Positions 53,533 to 61,617 of a stretch of DNA of 64,000 nucleotides are shown in pieces (the first letter of the stretch is position 1; each line of letters opens with the position of its first letter). Below the pieces are notes generated by a model. That model ran no database searches. It worked only from the letters and a program-made list of their open reading frames with translations, and was not told the DNA's origin. A program made the position numbers and the translations under genes. Location: positions 1 through 64,000 of the forward strand of contig NZ_JBHWAB010000002.1 in NCBI RefSeq assembly GCF_042688525.2, given 5' to 3'. Source of the stretch: Haloimpatiens sp042688525. GTDB taxonomy: Bacteria > Bacillota > Clostridia > Clostridiales > Clostridiaceae.

Positions 53533-55380
53533 TTGTTTAATTCTGTAAAGAGACCTTATAAAAATTTAAATCCAGAAGAAACCTTAAATAAAATAAAAAA
53601 TATATTAGAAGAAGTTGATTTGATTCCTCATGAAGTTTTTAAAGGTAATCCATATCCACAAATATATTCAACACGTATAGAGCTTGACGAAAGTAAAGGA
53701 TCTTTTGGAACAAACGGAAAAGGTAGAACTAGGGAATATGCTCTTGCAAGTGGATATGCTGAATTTATGGAACGTATACAAAATAATTGGTTGGTAATGT
53801 TTTCAAGAACTATAATGTCGAAAATTAAAAAGAAACAAGGATTTTATTTTACTCCTGATGAAAAATATCTCAAAAAGGAAGAATTTTTAAACTTACCTAA
53901 CGAAATTATGGAAGATATTTTAAAATATAGAAGTAAGAGTAAAACTGAATTTGTTGATTCATATTTTGAAAGGCTACATAACAATAATGTAGAAGGAATT
54001 GTATCAATTCCTTTTTATGATACTAAGAATAAGAAATTAATATATTTACCTATTAACTTATTAACAATAGCTGTAGGTTCAAATGGTATGGCAGCAGGTA
54101 ATACTGTTCCAGAAGCTATTTTCCAAGGAATGTGTGAATTGATGGAAAGATGGGGAGCAGCAGAAACCTTTTATAATCAGATTACTCCACCTACTGTACC
54201 AGATGAATTTTTAAAACGATTTTCTGAGGAATATGAAATAATCAATAATATAGAGAAAAATGGAAAGTTCAAAATTATAGTGAAGGATTTTTCAGCTAAT
54301 AAAAAAATACCTTCTATTGGAGTAATAATTATAAATAAAGAAACTAATAAATATAGACTTAATGTTGGTTCAGATACATCTTTTCAAATAGCTCTTAGTA
54401 GATGCTTAACGGAAATTTATCAAGGAATAGAAAGCGAAGATAAATTTAACGAGTCATTACTCGATATTCCTAAGGAAATTCCTAGCTATTTTGAGAATAA
54501 TCATAAAGAGGATACGTATAAGAGATATGAAGAATTTACTAATTTTACTGTAGATGGTAGTGGTACTTTTCCTCCAAGTCTTTTTGAAGAAAAAGAAGAC
54601 TATGCTTTTGATAGTACAGTATTTATACCAAAAGAAAGTTATAAAGAAGAAGTTAAAGCTATGATTTCAAATTTATACAATAGAGGATACAATGTTTATA
54701 TAAGAGATAATTCTTATTTAGGATTTCCATCAATAATGGTATATGTTCCTGAAGTTTCGGCCTTTGGAAGAAAAAATATAAATAAACCTGTTGAAAGTAC
54801 TAAATTTAATCAAATTGAACTTGATAAGATTGAAAACTTGTTTTTTAATTTTGATAATTGTTCTGAAGAAGAAATGAATAAAATCGAAAAGGCGTTATCA
54901 GACTTAAATTATACTGCAGTTTTAGGAGAAATATTTAATGTAAACTTTAAGAAAAATTCACCTTATAATCAATTTAATGTGGCATTTTTCTTAACTCAAT
55001 TACGTTATAGACTTGGAAAATATGAACAAGCAGTAGAAGCATTAGAAGCATTTAAAAATAATCGTCAACAACAAGATTTATATTATGATATCGTAACACA
55101 GTACTTTAAATTAAAGGAATCAGGTATGAATTCTGAAGATATTTTTAAAAAAATTTTAAATATGGATTTCCCAAAAGAAGAAGTTTCACAAGTATGTGAG
55201 GATTTAAAAAATCCAAAAGATGTTTTTAAATATATAGCTTTACCTAAATGTCCTAATTGTGATACCTGTAAGTTGAAAGATGAATGTTTAACAACTGCTA
55301 AAATAAATGTAGAAAATAAGCTTCGTACAAAAATGAAAGAAAATCCAATTAATCAAATTACATTAGAGTGGGTATCATAG
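53533..55380 (+). CDS. YcaO-family peptide-modifying enzyme
   Basis: 615 residues. YcaO enzymes use ATP to activate a peptide backbone amide, giving azolines, thioamides or amidines. The N-terminal 400 residues carry the family motifs: TNGKGRTREYALASGYAEFMER (split as TNGKGRTREYALAS and GYAEFMER), VGSNGMAAGNTVPEA, CELMERWG and LSRCLTEIYQG. The full length and the helical TPR-like domain at about 455-540 match the E. coli YcaO type (586 residues) more than cyclodehydratases with E1/ocin-ThiF partners, none of which is present. Four Cys (573, 576, 579, 585; CPNCDTCKLKDEC) add a metal site absent in E. coli YcaO. TTG start with GAGGTGAAAG upstream. Confidence 0.88.
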   Translation: MFNSVKRPYKNLNPEETLNKIKNILEEVDLIPHEVFKGNPYPQIYSTRIELDESKGSFGTNGKGRTREYALASGYAEFMERIQNNWLVMFSRTIMSKIKKKQGFYFTPDEKYLKKEEFLNLPNEIMEDILKYRSKSKTEFVDSYFERLHNNNVEGIVSIPFYDTKNKKLIYLPINLLTIAVGSNGMAAGNTVPEAIFQGMCELMERWGAAETFYNQITPPTVPDEFLKRFSEEYEIINNIEKNGKFKIIVKDFSANKKIPSIGVIIINKETNKYRLNVGSDTSFQIALSRCLTEIYQGIESEDKFNESLLDIPKEIPSYFENNHKEDTYKRYEEFTNFTVDGSGTFPPSLFEEKEDYAFDSTVFIPKESYKEEVKAMISNLYNRGYNVYIRDNSYLGFPSIMVYVPEVSAFGRKNINKPVESTKFNQIELDKIENLFFNFDNCSEEEMNKIEKALSDLNYTAVLGEIFNVNFKKNSPYNQFNVAFFLTQLRYRLGKYEQAVEALEAFKNNRQQQDLYYDIVTQYFKLKESGMNSEDIFKKILNMDFPKEEVSQVCEDLKNPKDVFKYIALPKCPNCDTCKLKDECLTTAKINVENKLRTKMKENPINQITLEWVS

Positions 55381-55538
55381 AAGTCAAAAAAGTTATACCT
55401 AAATTATTAATATAAGTATTTTTTTAAAAAATTAGATAAAATGTTAAAGGATTATAACTTTTTTACAAGAATATATATGCGAGTATATATTCTTCTTTTA
55501 TTAAATATCTAAAAATAATAATTAAGTGGAGGGGATTA

Positions 55539-56795
55539 ATGAATACAGAAGTAGCTGTAAATAAACAAATTTCTTACAAAAATTTACTAAGTGAAAAGCA
55601 GTACATAAAAAATCTAGTAGCTAAACTTATATCTAGATTTGGGGATTCTTTGGATTCCATAGCTTATTCATGGATGGTTTATGAGCTTACAGGGTCCAAA
55701 GTATTAATGGCATCATTATTTGCAGTAAATGGTATACCTAATGTAATATTTGGAATGATATCAGGGGTATTTGCAGGATATCATTCTAAGAAAAAAATAA
55801 TGTTTTTTTGTGATATAGGAAGAGGAATAACAGTATTTTTAACCGCTTTATTATTTATGTTAAAATTACTTAAACCATGGCATTTATATGTACTTACTTT
55901 TATCAATTCTTCTTTTGAATCTTTCAGAGCACCTTCCTCTACATCACTGTATTCTATGATATTGGATAAGGAAAAATTTGATTATGGAATATCTTTAGAT
56001 AATACTCTTGTAAGAATAGTAGAAATGGTAGGATTTTCTTTGGCAGCAGTTTTTATAGCTTTAATTGGAACTGGAGGGACTATAATAATAGATTCTATTA
56101 CATTTTTTATATGTGCAAGTATAGTTATAACAATAAAATACAAAGATTCAATAAAAAAAGAAGCTATGACAATTAAAAGTGGTATACAAGATTTTAAGGA
56201 GGGACTTAAATACTTGCTTAATTCAAAGCTTATAGTATATGTAAGTATTTTTGCAGCAGGTATTAATATTTTTTTGGTACCTTTTAATGCTTTAGAAGCT
56301 CCATATGTTAAAGAAGTTTTATGTAAAGGACCTGAAGCACTATCAATTATATCCGTTCCATTTTTAGCAGGTATGATTTGCTCAGGACTGATTTTTCCAA
56401 GAATAAAAAAGAAAATATCTGGTTTCTATACTTTCATTTTAGGTGGGATTTTAGTAGGAATGAATTATTTTGCATTATCTCAATTAGGAAGGATTAATCA
56501 ATATAGTTTTATGCTAATACTACTAGGTTTTTTCTGTTTTTTTATGGGTTTAGGAATTATATTAATGAATACAACAATGCAGGTAGCTTTTATGACAAGT
56601 ATAGACAAGGAATTCTTACCTAGAGCAGCAGCTATCTCTAGTGTAATGGATTTATGTTCAATTCCTATAGGAGGATTTATAGTAGGAGGATTATGTAAAT
56701 TCTTTAGTATACCACAGTTATTTATGATAGTTAGTACAGCCATAATAATATTATCAGTTTCTCAATTATTTAATAAAGAACTTAAGAAAATATAA
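55539..56795 (+). CDS. MFS exporter of the YcaO cluster
   Basis: 418 residues with twelve membrane helices and the MFS loop motif (GVFAGYHSKKKIMFFCDIGRG). The N-terminal 'ISRFGDSLDSIAYSWMVYELTGS' is typical of the MFS_3 (EntS/macrolide-like) group. GGAGGGG precedes ATG. It follows ycaO in the same direction; export of the modified peptide is the simple guess. Confidence 0.85.
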   Translation: MNTEVAVNKQISYKNLLSEKQYIKNLVAKLISRFGDSLDSIAYSWMVYELTGSKVLMASLFAVNGIPNVIFGMISGVFAGYHSKKKIMFFCDIGRGITVFLTALLFMLKLLKPWHLYVLTFINSSFESFRAPSSTSLYSMILDKEKFDYGISLDNTLVRIVEMVGFSLAAVFIALIGTGGTIIIDSITFFICASIVITIKYKDSIKKEAMTIKSGIQDFKEGLKYLLNSKLIVYVSIFAAGINIFLVPFNALEAPYVKEVLCKGPEALSIISVPFLAGMICSGLIFPRIKKKISGFYTFILGGILVGMNYFALSQLGRINQYSFMLILLGFFCFFMGLGIILMNTTMQVAFMTSIDKEFLPRAAAISSVMDLCSIPIGGFIVGGLCKFFSIPQLFMIVSTAIIILSVSQLFNKELKKI

Positions 56796-56798
56796 TAA

Positions 56799-56832
56799 TA
56801 AAAGCTTTCTGCACATGCAGAAAGCTTTTATT
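56799..56832. terminator. bidirectional terminator between the two peptide systems
   Basis: AAAAGCTTTCTGCA (56800-) pairs with TGCAGAAAGCTTTT (-56828): AAAGCTTTCTGC / GCAGAAAGCTTT, poly-T after and poly-A before. Confidence 0.85.
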
Positions 56833-56839
56833 ATGTTAG

Positions 56840-56923
56840 TTAAAGACCACAGTATCCATAGCCAGATGGTGTAAGTGGCATAAGTAATTTTTTTGTGTTT
56901 TTTTTCTTTCCATATAGTTTCAT
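56840..56923 (-). CDS. radical SAM-associated precursor peptide 3
   Basis: 27 residues from ATG 56923 (GGAAGGAGGGAACATTG upstream). Starts MKLYGKKKNTKKLLMP, ends SGYGYCGL with one Cys. Shares MKLYGKKK-TK with two peptides at 59.7-59.9 kb. Has its own promoter and lies just downstream of radical SAM gene 1. Confidence 0.8.
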   Translation of the reverse strand: MKLYGKKKNTKKLLMPLTPSGYGYCGL

Positions 56924-56969
56924 CAATGTTCCCTCCTTCCCATTACCAAATATTTCCTATAGTAATTTT

Positions 56970-56997
56970 ATTATAGCATATTTTAATTTATCTTCAA
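56970..56997 (-). promoter_or_regulatory. promoter of precursor 3
   Basis: Minus strand TTGAAG (56997-56992), 16-bp spacer, TATAAT (56975-56970). Same spacing as the promoter before precursor 1. Confidence 0.7.
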
Positions 56998-57023
56998 TAA
57001 GATTAGTGAATTTATTTTAAAAT

Positions 57024-58295
57024 TTATTCATTCCATAAAATTTTACTTAAATATGGACGTATTTGATTGCATCTTTCTTCACAAATTTCCTTGTTTTTAT
57101 AATGTGAATTACTTATTCCTAAACATGAATCCATACAAAAATATCTTACTTTACAATCTTTACATTTAGGTAAAGTGTCAACTATACTTTTTTGTATTTT
57201 ATTTTTTATAAATTCTTCATATTTTTTAGAATTAAAGAGACTATTTAAATCATCTTTTAATATATTTCCAAATTTATATTCTTCTCTTTCTAATGTAATA
57301 CATGGATACATATCTCCATATTCATTAATCATAAATTTAGAAATTCCACCGGTACAGACTATTGTACATTCTAATTCTTCTCTAATATTTTCAAAATCAT
57401 TATCAGTTTCTTTTTCATTTAATAAATAATTATTAACTCCTATTTTATTATTGTTTTTAAGACCTCTACCTATAGGTGTAAATTCTCTTAGCTTTGATTG
57501 TACATTTAACTTGTCACATAACATAGTAAATTCTTCTTGGTGATCAATATTTTGATATGTACAAGTCATTGTAAGTGATAACTCATCTTTTTTAAATCCT
57601 GCATTTTTTAGGTAGTTTACTGCTTTTATTATTTTATCGTAGACACCTTGTCCTCTTATAAAATCAATGGAATTTTTATCATAACCATCTGCACTTATAG
57701 AAATAGAATGTACACATTTTCTAAGCAAATCAGCTATTTCGCTATTTATTAAGGTAGCATTTGTTATAAGTTCTACTTTACCTTTAAAATTTTCTTTTAT
57801 ATAAGAAAGGATTAACTTTATATCTTTTCTAAGAAGAGGTTCTCCACCCGTTAGAAATAAAGTTTCTATATTTAATTTAAAGATTTTATCTAAAATTGTT
57901 TTTATATCTTTTGTATCTAATGAATCTACAGCATTTGCATCAGCAGATACTCCACAGTGTAAACATTTTAAATTGCATCTATTAGTCATTTTAAATTCTA
58001 CAAGCTTAATGTTTACTTTGAATTTCTCATCATTTGGTTTTTTTATCATTTTTTCTTCTATTAAAACTTGAAAAAGTTCACCTATTTTCTGCATTTCTTC
58101 TTGATTTTTAAGTGCTTTTATGAAAGCTAAAGGTGATATTTTATTATCTATACAGTAATTTAGCTTGTCTAATGTAGATTTATCAATGAAACCCCATATA
58201 CCTGATTTACCATTTATTATTATGATTTTATCCCCATTTTCAATAAATCTAACATTTTTAGAAAATACAAAATTACTATTATATAAATCTTCCAT
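57024..58295 (-). CDS. radical SAM/SPASM peptide maturase 1
   Basis: 423 residues from ATG 58295 (AGGGGG site). Residues 1-90 resemble a PqqD-like peptide-binding domain (IIIINGKSGIWGFIDKSTLDKLN...LFQVLIEEKMI). The radical SAM cluster motif CNLKCLHCG has Cys at 107, 111 and 114. The SPASM end carries VCTGG, MYPC and CKDCKVRYFCMDSCLG, enough Cys for two extra Fe-S clusters. Such enzymes form thioether, ether or C-C links in small peptides. Tandem with maturase 2, 23 bases apart. Confidence 0.9.
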   Translation of the reverse strand: MEDLYNSNFVFSKNVRFIENGDKIIIINGKSGIWGFIDKSTLDKLNYCIDNKISPLAFIKALKNQEEMQKIGELFQVLIEEKMIKKPNDEKFKVNIKLVEFKMTNRCNLKCLHCGVSADANAVDSLDTKDIKTILDKIFKLNIETLFLTGGEPLLRKDIKLILSYIKENFKGKVELITNATLINSEIADLLRKCVHSISISADGYDKNSIDFIRGQGVYDKIIKAVNYLKNAGFKKDELSLTMTCTYQNIDHQEEFTMLCDKLNVQSKLREFTPIGRGLKNNNKIGVNNYLLNEKETDNDFENIREELECTIVCTGGISKFMINEYGDMYPCITLEREEYKFGNILKDDLNSLFNSKKYEEFIKNKIQKSIVDTLPKCKDCKVRYFCMDSCLGISNSHYKNKEICEERCNQIRPYLSKILWNE

Positions 58296-58318
58296 ATACA
58301 AACCCCCTATATCATGAG

Positions 58319-59590
58319 TTATTCATTCCACACAACTTTATTTAAATATGGACGAATCTGTTTGCACCTTTCTTTATTAATATTCTTATTTTTATAATAT
58401 GAATTGCTTATGCCTAAACATGAGTCCATACAAAAATATCTCACATTACAATCTTTGCATTTAGGTAAAGTATCAACTATACTTTTCATTATTTTGTTTT
58501 TGATAAAATTTTCATATTTTTCAGAATTAAAGATACTATTTAAATCATTTTTTAATACATTTCCAAATTTATATTCTTCATTATCTAATGTTAGACAGGG
58601 GTATAAATCTCCTAATTCATTAATCATCAATTTTTTAGTTCCAGCAGTACATATTATTTTACATTCTAAACTTTCTCTAATTTGTTCAAGTTCTTCATTT
58701 AATTTTTCATTAGTTGGTGTATAATCATTGATTGCAAGTTTTTTATAATTTTCAAGACCTCGTCCTATTGCTGTAAACTGTCTTAAAACGCCTGTTACAT
58801 TTAAATTATCACATAATTTATTGAAATCTTCTTTATGATCAATGTTTTGGTATGTACAGGTCATAGTAAGTCCTATTTCCTCTTTTTTAAATCCTACTTC
58901 TTTTAGGTAATTTACTGCTCTTATTATTTTATCGTAGACACCTTTTCCTCTCACAAAATCAGTGGAAGTTCTATCATAACCGTCTACGCTAATAGAAATA
59001 GTATTTAAACATTTTCTAAGTAATACAGCCATTTCTTTGTCTATTAATGTACCATTTGTTGTCATATTCACTTTACCTTGGAACTTTTCTTGAATATAAC
59101 AAAGTAATGATTTTATGTCTTTTCTAAATAGTGGTTCTCCACCAGTTAAAAGTAAAGAGTCTATATTTAATTTAAAGATTTTATCTAAAATAGTTTTTAT
59201 ATTTTCTGTACTTAATGAATCTATTTCATTTATATCAGAAGAAGCTCCGCAGTGTAAACATCTTAAATTACACCTGTTGGTTAATTTAAATTCCACATCC
59301 TTAATATTTACATTAAATTCTTTATCACTTGGTTTTTTTATCATTTTCTCTTCTATTAAAACTTGAAAAAGTTCTCCTATTTGCTGCATTTCTTCTTGAT
59401 TTTTAAGTGATTTTATATAATCTAAGGGTGATATTTTATTATCTATACAGTAATTTATTTTATTTAATGTAGGTTTATCAAGGAACCCCCATATACCTGA
59501 ACAACCATTTATTATTATTACTTTATCTTTATTTTCAATAAATCTAATATTATTTGAAAAAACAAAAGTACTATTATATAAATTCTCCAT
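58319..59590 (-). CDS. radical SAM/SPASM peptide maturase 2
   Basis: 423 residues, paralogue of maturase 1 over its whole length with the same Cys positions (CNLRCLHCG at 107-115; ICTAG; LYPC; CKDCNVRYFCMDSCLG). The recognition domain is also conserved. AGAGAGG precedes ATG. Transcribed with precursors 1 and 2 upstream through a hairpin, then maturase 1. Confidence 0.9.
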   Translation of the reverse strand: MENLYNSTFVFSNNIRFIENKDKVIIINGCSGIWGFLDKPTLNKINYCIDNKISPLDYIKSLKNQEEMQQIGELFQVLIEEKMIKKPSDKEFNVNIKDVEFKLTNRCNLRCLHCGASSDINEIDSLSTENIKTILDKIFKLNIDSLLLTGGEPLFRKDIKSLLCYIQEKFQGKVNMTTNGTLIDKEMAVLLRKCLNTISISVDGYDRTSTDFVRGKGVYDKIIRAVNYLKEVGFKKEEIGLTMTCTYQNIDHKEDFNKLCDNLNVTGVLRQFTAIGRGLENYKKLAINDYTPTNEKLNEELEQIRESLECKIICTAGTKKLMINELGDLYPCLTLDNEEYKFGNVLKNDLNSIFNSEKYENFIKNKIMKSIVDTLPKCKDCNVRYFCMDSCLGISNSYYKNKNINKERCKQIRPYLNKVVWNE

Positions 59591-59622
59591 ATATAAAACC
59601 TCTCTTGTATTTATTAAAATGA

Positions 59623-59656
59623 ATACACCAAAGTACTTATGATACTTTGGTGTATT
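59623..59656 (-). terminator. hairpin between precursors and maturase genes
   Basis: ATACACCAAAGTA (59624-59636) and TACTTTGGTGTAT (59643-59655) form a perfect stem. The T run on the minus strand is poor, so it may reduce and not abolish read-through into the enzyme genes. Confidence 0.7.
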
Positions 59657-59692
59657 TGATTTAGTGGTATTTATCTAAGTAATAAAATGGAT

Positions 59693-59770
59693 TTAATAGC
59701 ATTTACCTGAAAAATAAATATGTGCAGGGATAGCTTTTTTTGTATCTTTTTTCTTTCCATATAATTTCAT
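59693..59770 (-). CDS. radical SAM-associated precursor peptide 2
   Basis: 25 residues from ATG 59770 (AAGGAGGAGACCTTT). Starts MKLYGKKKDTKKAIPAH, ends FSGKCY. 81 bases after the end of precursor 1. Confidence 0.82.
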   Translation of the reverse strand: MKLYGKKKDTKKAIPAHIYFSGKCY

Positions 59771-59851
59771 AAAGGTCTCCTCCTTTTTATTAAAATTATA
59801 TTTTTGATTTTGAAATTTCATCATAGAATTTTTACTATAAGTTAAATTTAT

Positions 59852-59932
59852 TTACATGTAGCATTTACCTAAGTAATAAACGTATGTTGGAATAGCTGTT
59901 TTTGTTTCTTTTTTCTTTCCATATAATTTCAT
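59852..59932 (-). CDS. radical SAM-associated precursor peptide 1
   Basis: 26 residues from ATG 59932 (AAAGGAGGCGAATTTT). Starts MKLYGKKKETKTAIPTY, ends LGKCYM. Conserved with precursor 2: TK-AIP, a YxY-like aromatic patch and GKCY. Conserved basic start is the likely leader; aromatic residues and the single Cys are candidate modification sites. Confidence 0.82.
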   Translation of the reverse strand: MKLYGKKKETKTAIPTYVYYLGKCYM

Positions 59933-59983
59933 AAAATTCGCCTCCTTTTTATTGAAATTACATTATTTACCTTTTACAATTAC

Positions 59984-60011
59984 ATTATATCATTTTTATA
60001 CTTTTATTCAA
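59984..60011 (-). promoter_or_regulatory. promoter of the radical SAM operon
   Basis: Minus strand TTGAAT (60011-60006), 16-bp spacer, TATAAT (59989-59984). No AAAGTAAA palindrome, so control differs from the YcaO system. Confidence 0.7.
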
Positions 60012-60186
60012 TATATTTACATAAAATATTATAACATTAAGTTTACATATAATGAAGTATTTGTAAAAACGATACTAAATGGTAAAATAATGTTATAAAA
60101 CATTCATTAGCATTATAAGAAAACTTAAATATTATAATTAGTAGTAAACTAAATTTTTGATTAAATTACAGAGGGGAGGGAGAATT

Positions 60187-60855
60187 GTGATATCAAAACT
60201 TTCAATTTTTTTGATTGCTATAATATTATTACTTCTGATTAAAGATATTTTTATTCCTATGAAAAAAGATAAAAAAATCATAGCTAAAGGGTTATATAAA
60301 ACAAATATTTTATTTATGGATAGTTTGATATTATTCATTGTTCCATTTTCACTTGCTTGTTCAAATTTCTATAAAACTTTTCATAAAAGCTATGAAATTC
60401 TTTATCCTAAATATATATCAGGATTTAAAGATATGTTTAATTACAATAAACTTGTGAATATATACAATTCTTTAGAGCGCAGTAATGTACGAGGTATATA
60501 TCATATACATGCATATATTTACGGTGGAATATCATTAGCATTAGTTGCCATATTAATATTTTTAATATTTATACTATGTGTGAAAAATAACAGAAAGAAT
60601 AGGGTATATGAAAACATAATATATGTGCATGGAATTGGATATACCTTAGATAATATAAAAAAATTTGAATGGAGTGAAAAAAAGAATAAAAATAGATTTG
60701 GCAAGATAATAGAGTATTATGAGTTGACTTTAAATATTAAAAAGAAATATAAAATATTTGATGATGATGTAAGAAATGTAATAATGAGAATAAAGGCAGA
60801 GGATAAGGAAAAGGTTAATTCCGTGATTTTGAAAGGGTATAAACCAGAAGAGTAA
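60187..60855 (+). CDS. membrane protein, unknown
   Basis: 222 residues from GTG 60187 (GAGGGGAGGGAGAATT site). Three membrane helices: two N-terminal (SIFLIAIILLLLIKDIF and ILFMDSLILFIVPFSLACS) and one mid (ISLALVAILIFLIFILCV), then an 80-residue cytoplasmic domain with PH-like beta strands (NIIYVHGIGYTLDNIKKFEWSE). Family not recognised; DUF-type small sensor or immunity protein possible. Confidence 0.7.
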   Translation: MISKLSIFLIAIILLLLIKDIFIPMKKDKKIIAKGLYKTNILFMDSLILFIVPFSLACSNFYKTFHKSYEILYPKYISGFKDMFNYNKLVNIYNSLERSNVRGIYHIHAYIYGGISLALVAILIFLIFILCVKNNRKNRVYENIIYVHGIGYTLDNIKKFEWSEKKNKNRFGKIIEYYELTLNIKKKYKIFDDDVRNVIMRIKAEDKEKVNSVILKGYKPEE

Positions 60856-60983
60856 TAAAAAACCTCCAATTTATTTTTCACAATATTATCACAATATTGT
60901 CATAGTTATATTGAAATTTGCTTGTATTATAAAAGCATAGAAAGAAACAAAACAAAAGAAAAAATAAAAGGAGGAAAATTACT

Positions 60984-61508
60984 ATGAAAATGAGAAATAT
61001 TTTAACTGCATTAACACTTACAGCTGCTATAGGAGTAGGAGGTACTGCATATGCAGCAGCATCTAATAATCAAACTGCTGCACCAACTGCACAAACTCAA
61101 AATGCTAATTTTAATGGAAATGGTATAGGATTAAGAAGAAGTATTAATCTTAGAGGTAGAGATATAGTAGAATCAGTAGCTAAGGATAAATATAATATTT
61201 CTGCTGATGAAATTGCAAATGCAAGATTGGATGGAAAAACATTATATGATCTTTTACAAGAAAAAGGTATCAATCATGATGAATTTAAGACTGCGAATAT
61301 AGATGCAAAAAATAAAGCAATAGATGACGCTGTTGCTAAAGGAACTATAACACAGGAAGAAGGAGATCAATTTAAAGCTTCAGTGAAAGAAAATTCTGCC
61401 AATGCAGTTCCAGGACAAGGTGGAATGAATGGTTCAAAGGGCAATGGACAAAGAGCTGGTAGAGGTAATGGGAACGGTAGAGGAATGAGAAATGGTGGTG
61501 CTAACTAA
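60984..61508 (+). CDS. secreted protein with Gly-rich tail (DUF2680-like)
   Basis: 174 residues. Signal peptide (MKMRNILTALTLTAAIGVG, cleavage after AYA), then a helical domain (RDIVESVAKDKYNISADEIANA and DAVAKGTITQEEGDQF) of the kind in small clostridial secreted proteins, and a basic Gly/Asn/Arg tail (GQRAGRGNGNGRGMRNGG). AAAGGAGGAAAATTACT precedes ATG. Function unknown. Confidence 0.7.
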   Translation: MKMRNILTALTLTAAIGVGGTAYAAASNNQTAAPTAQTQNANFNGNGIGLRRSINLRGRDIVESVAKDKYNISADEIANARLDGKTLYDLLQEKGINHDEFKTANIDAKNKAIDDAVAKGTITQEEGDQFKASVKENSANAVPGQGGMNGSKGNGQRAGRGNGNGRGMRNGGAN

Positions 61509-61548
61509 ATCTTGATTAAAATTTAAGGAAAAATCACATATTTGTAAA

Positions 61549-61587
61549 AAATCTAATGGGTGGATAAGTTGCCCATTAGATTTTTTT
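61549..61587. terminator. terminator after secreted protein
   Basis: AAATCTAATGGG (61549-61560) pairs with CCCATTAGATTT (61572-61583), followed by T. Confidence 0.88.
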
Positions 61588-61617
61588 GCTTTATTATCAA
61601 TATACAAAGCCCAACTG

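Noticed and set aside
59984..60011. RRNPP operator before the radical SAM operon
   Set aside because: A good promoter is present but the AAAGTAAA-N9-TTTACTTT palindrome is not.
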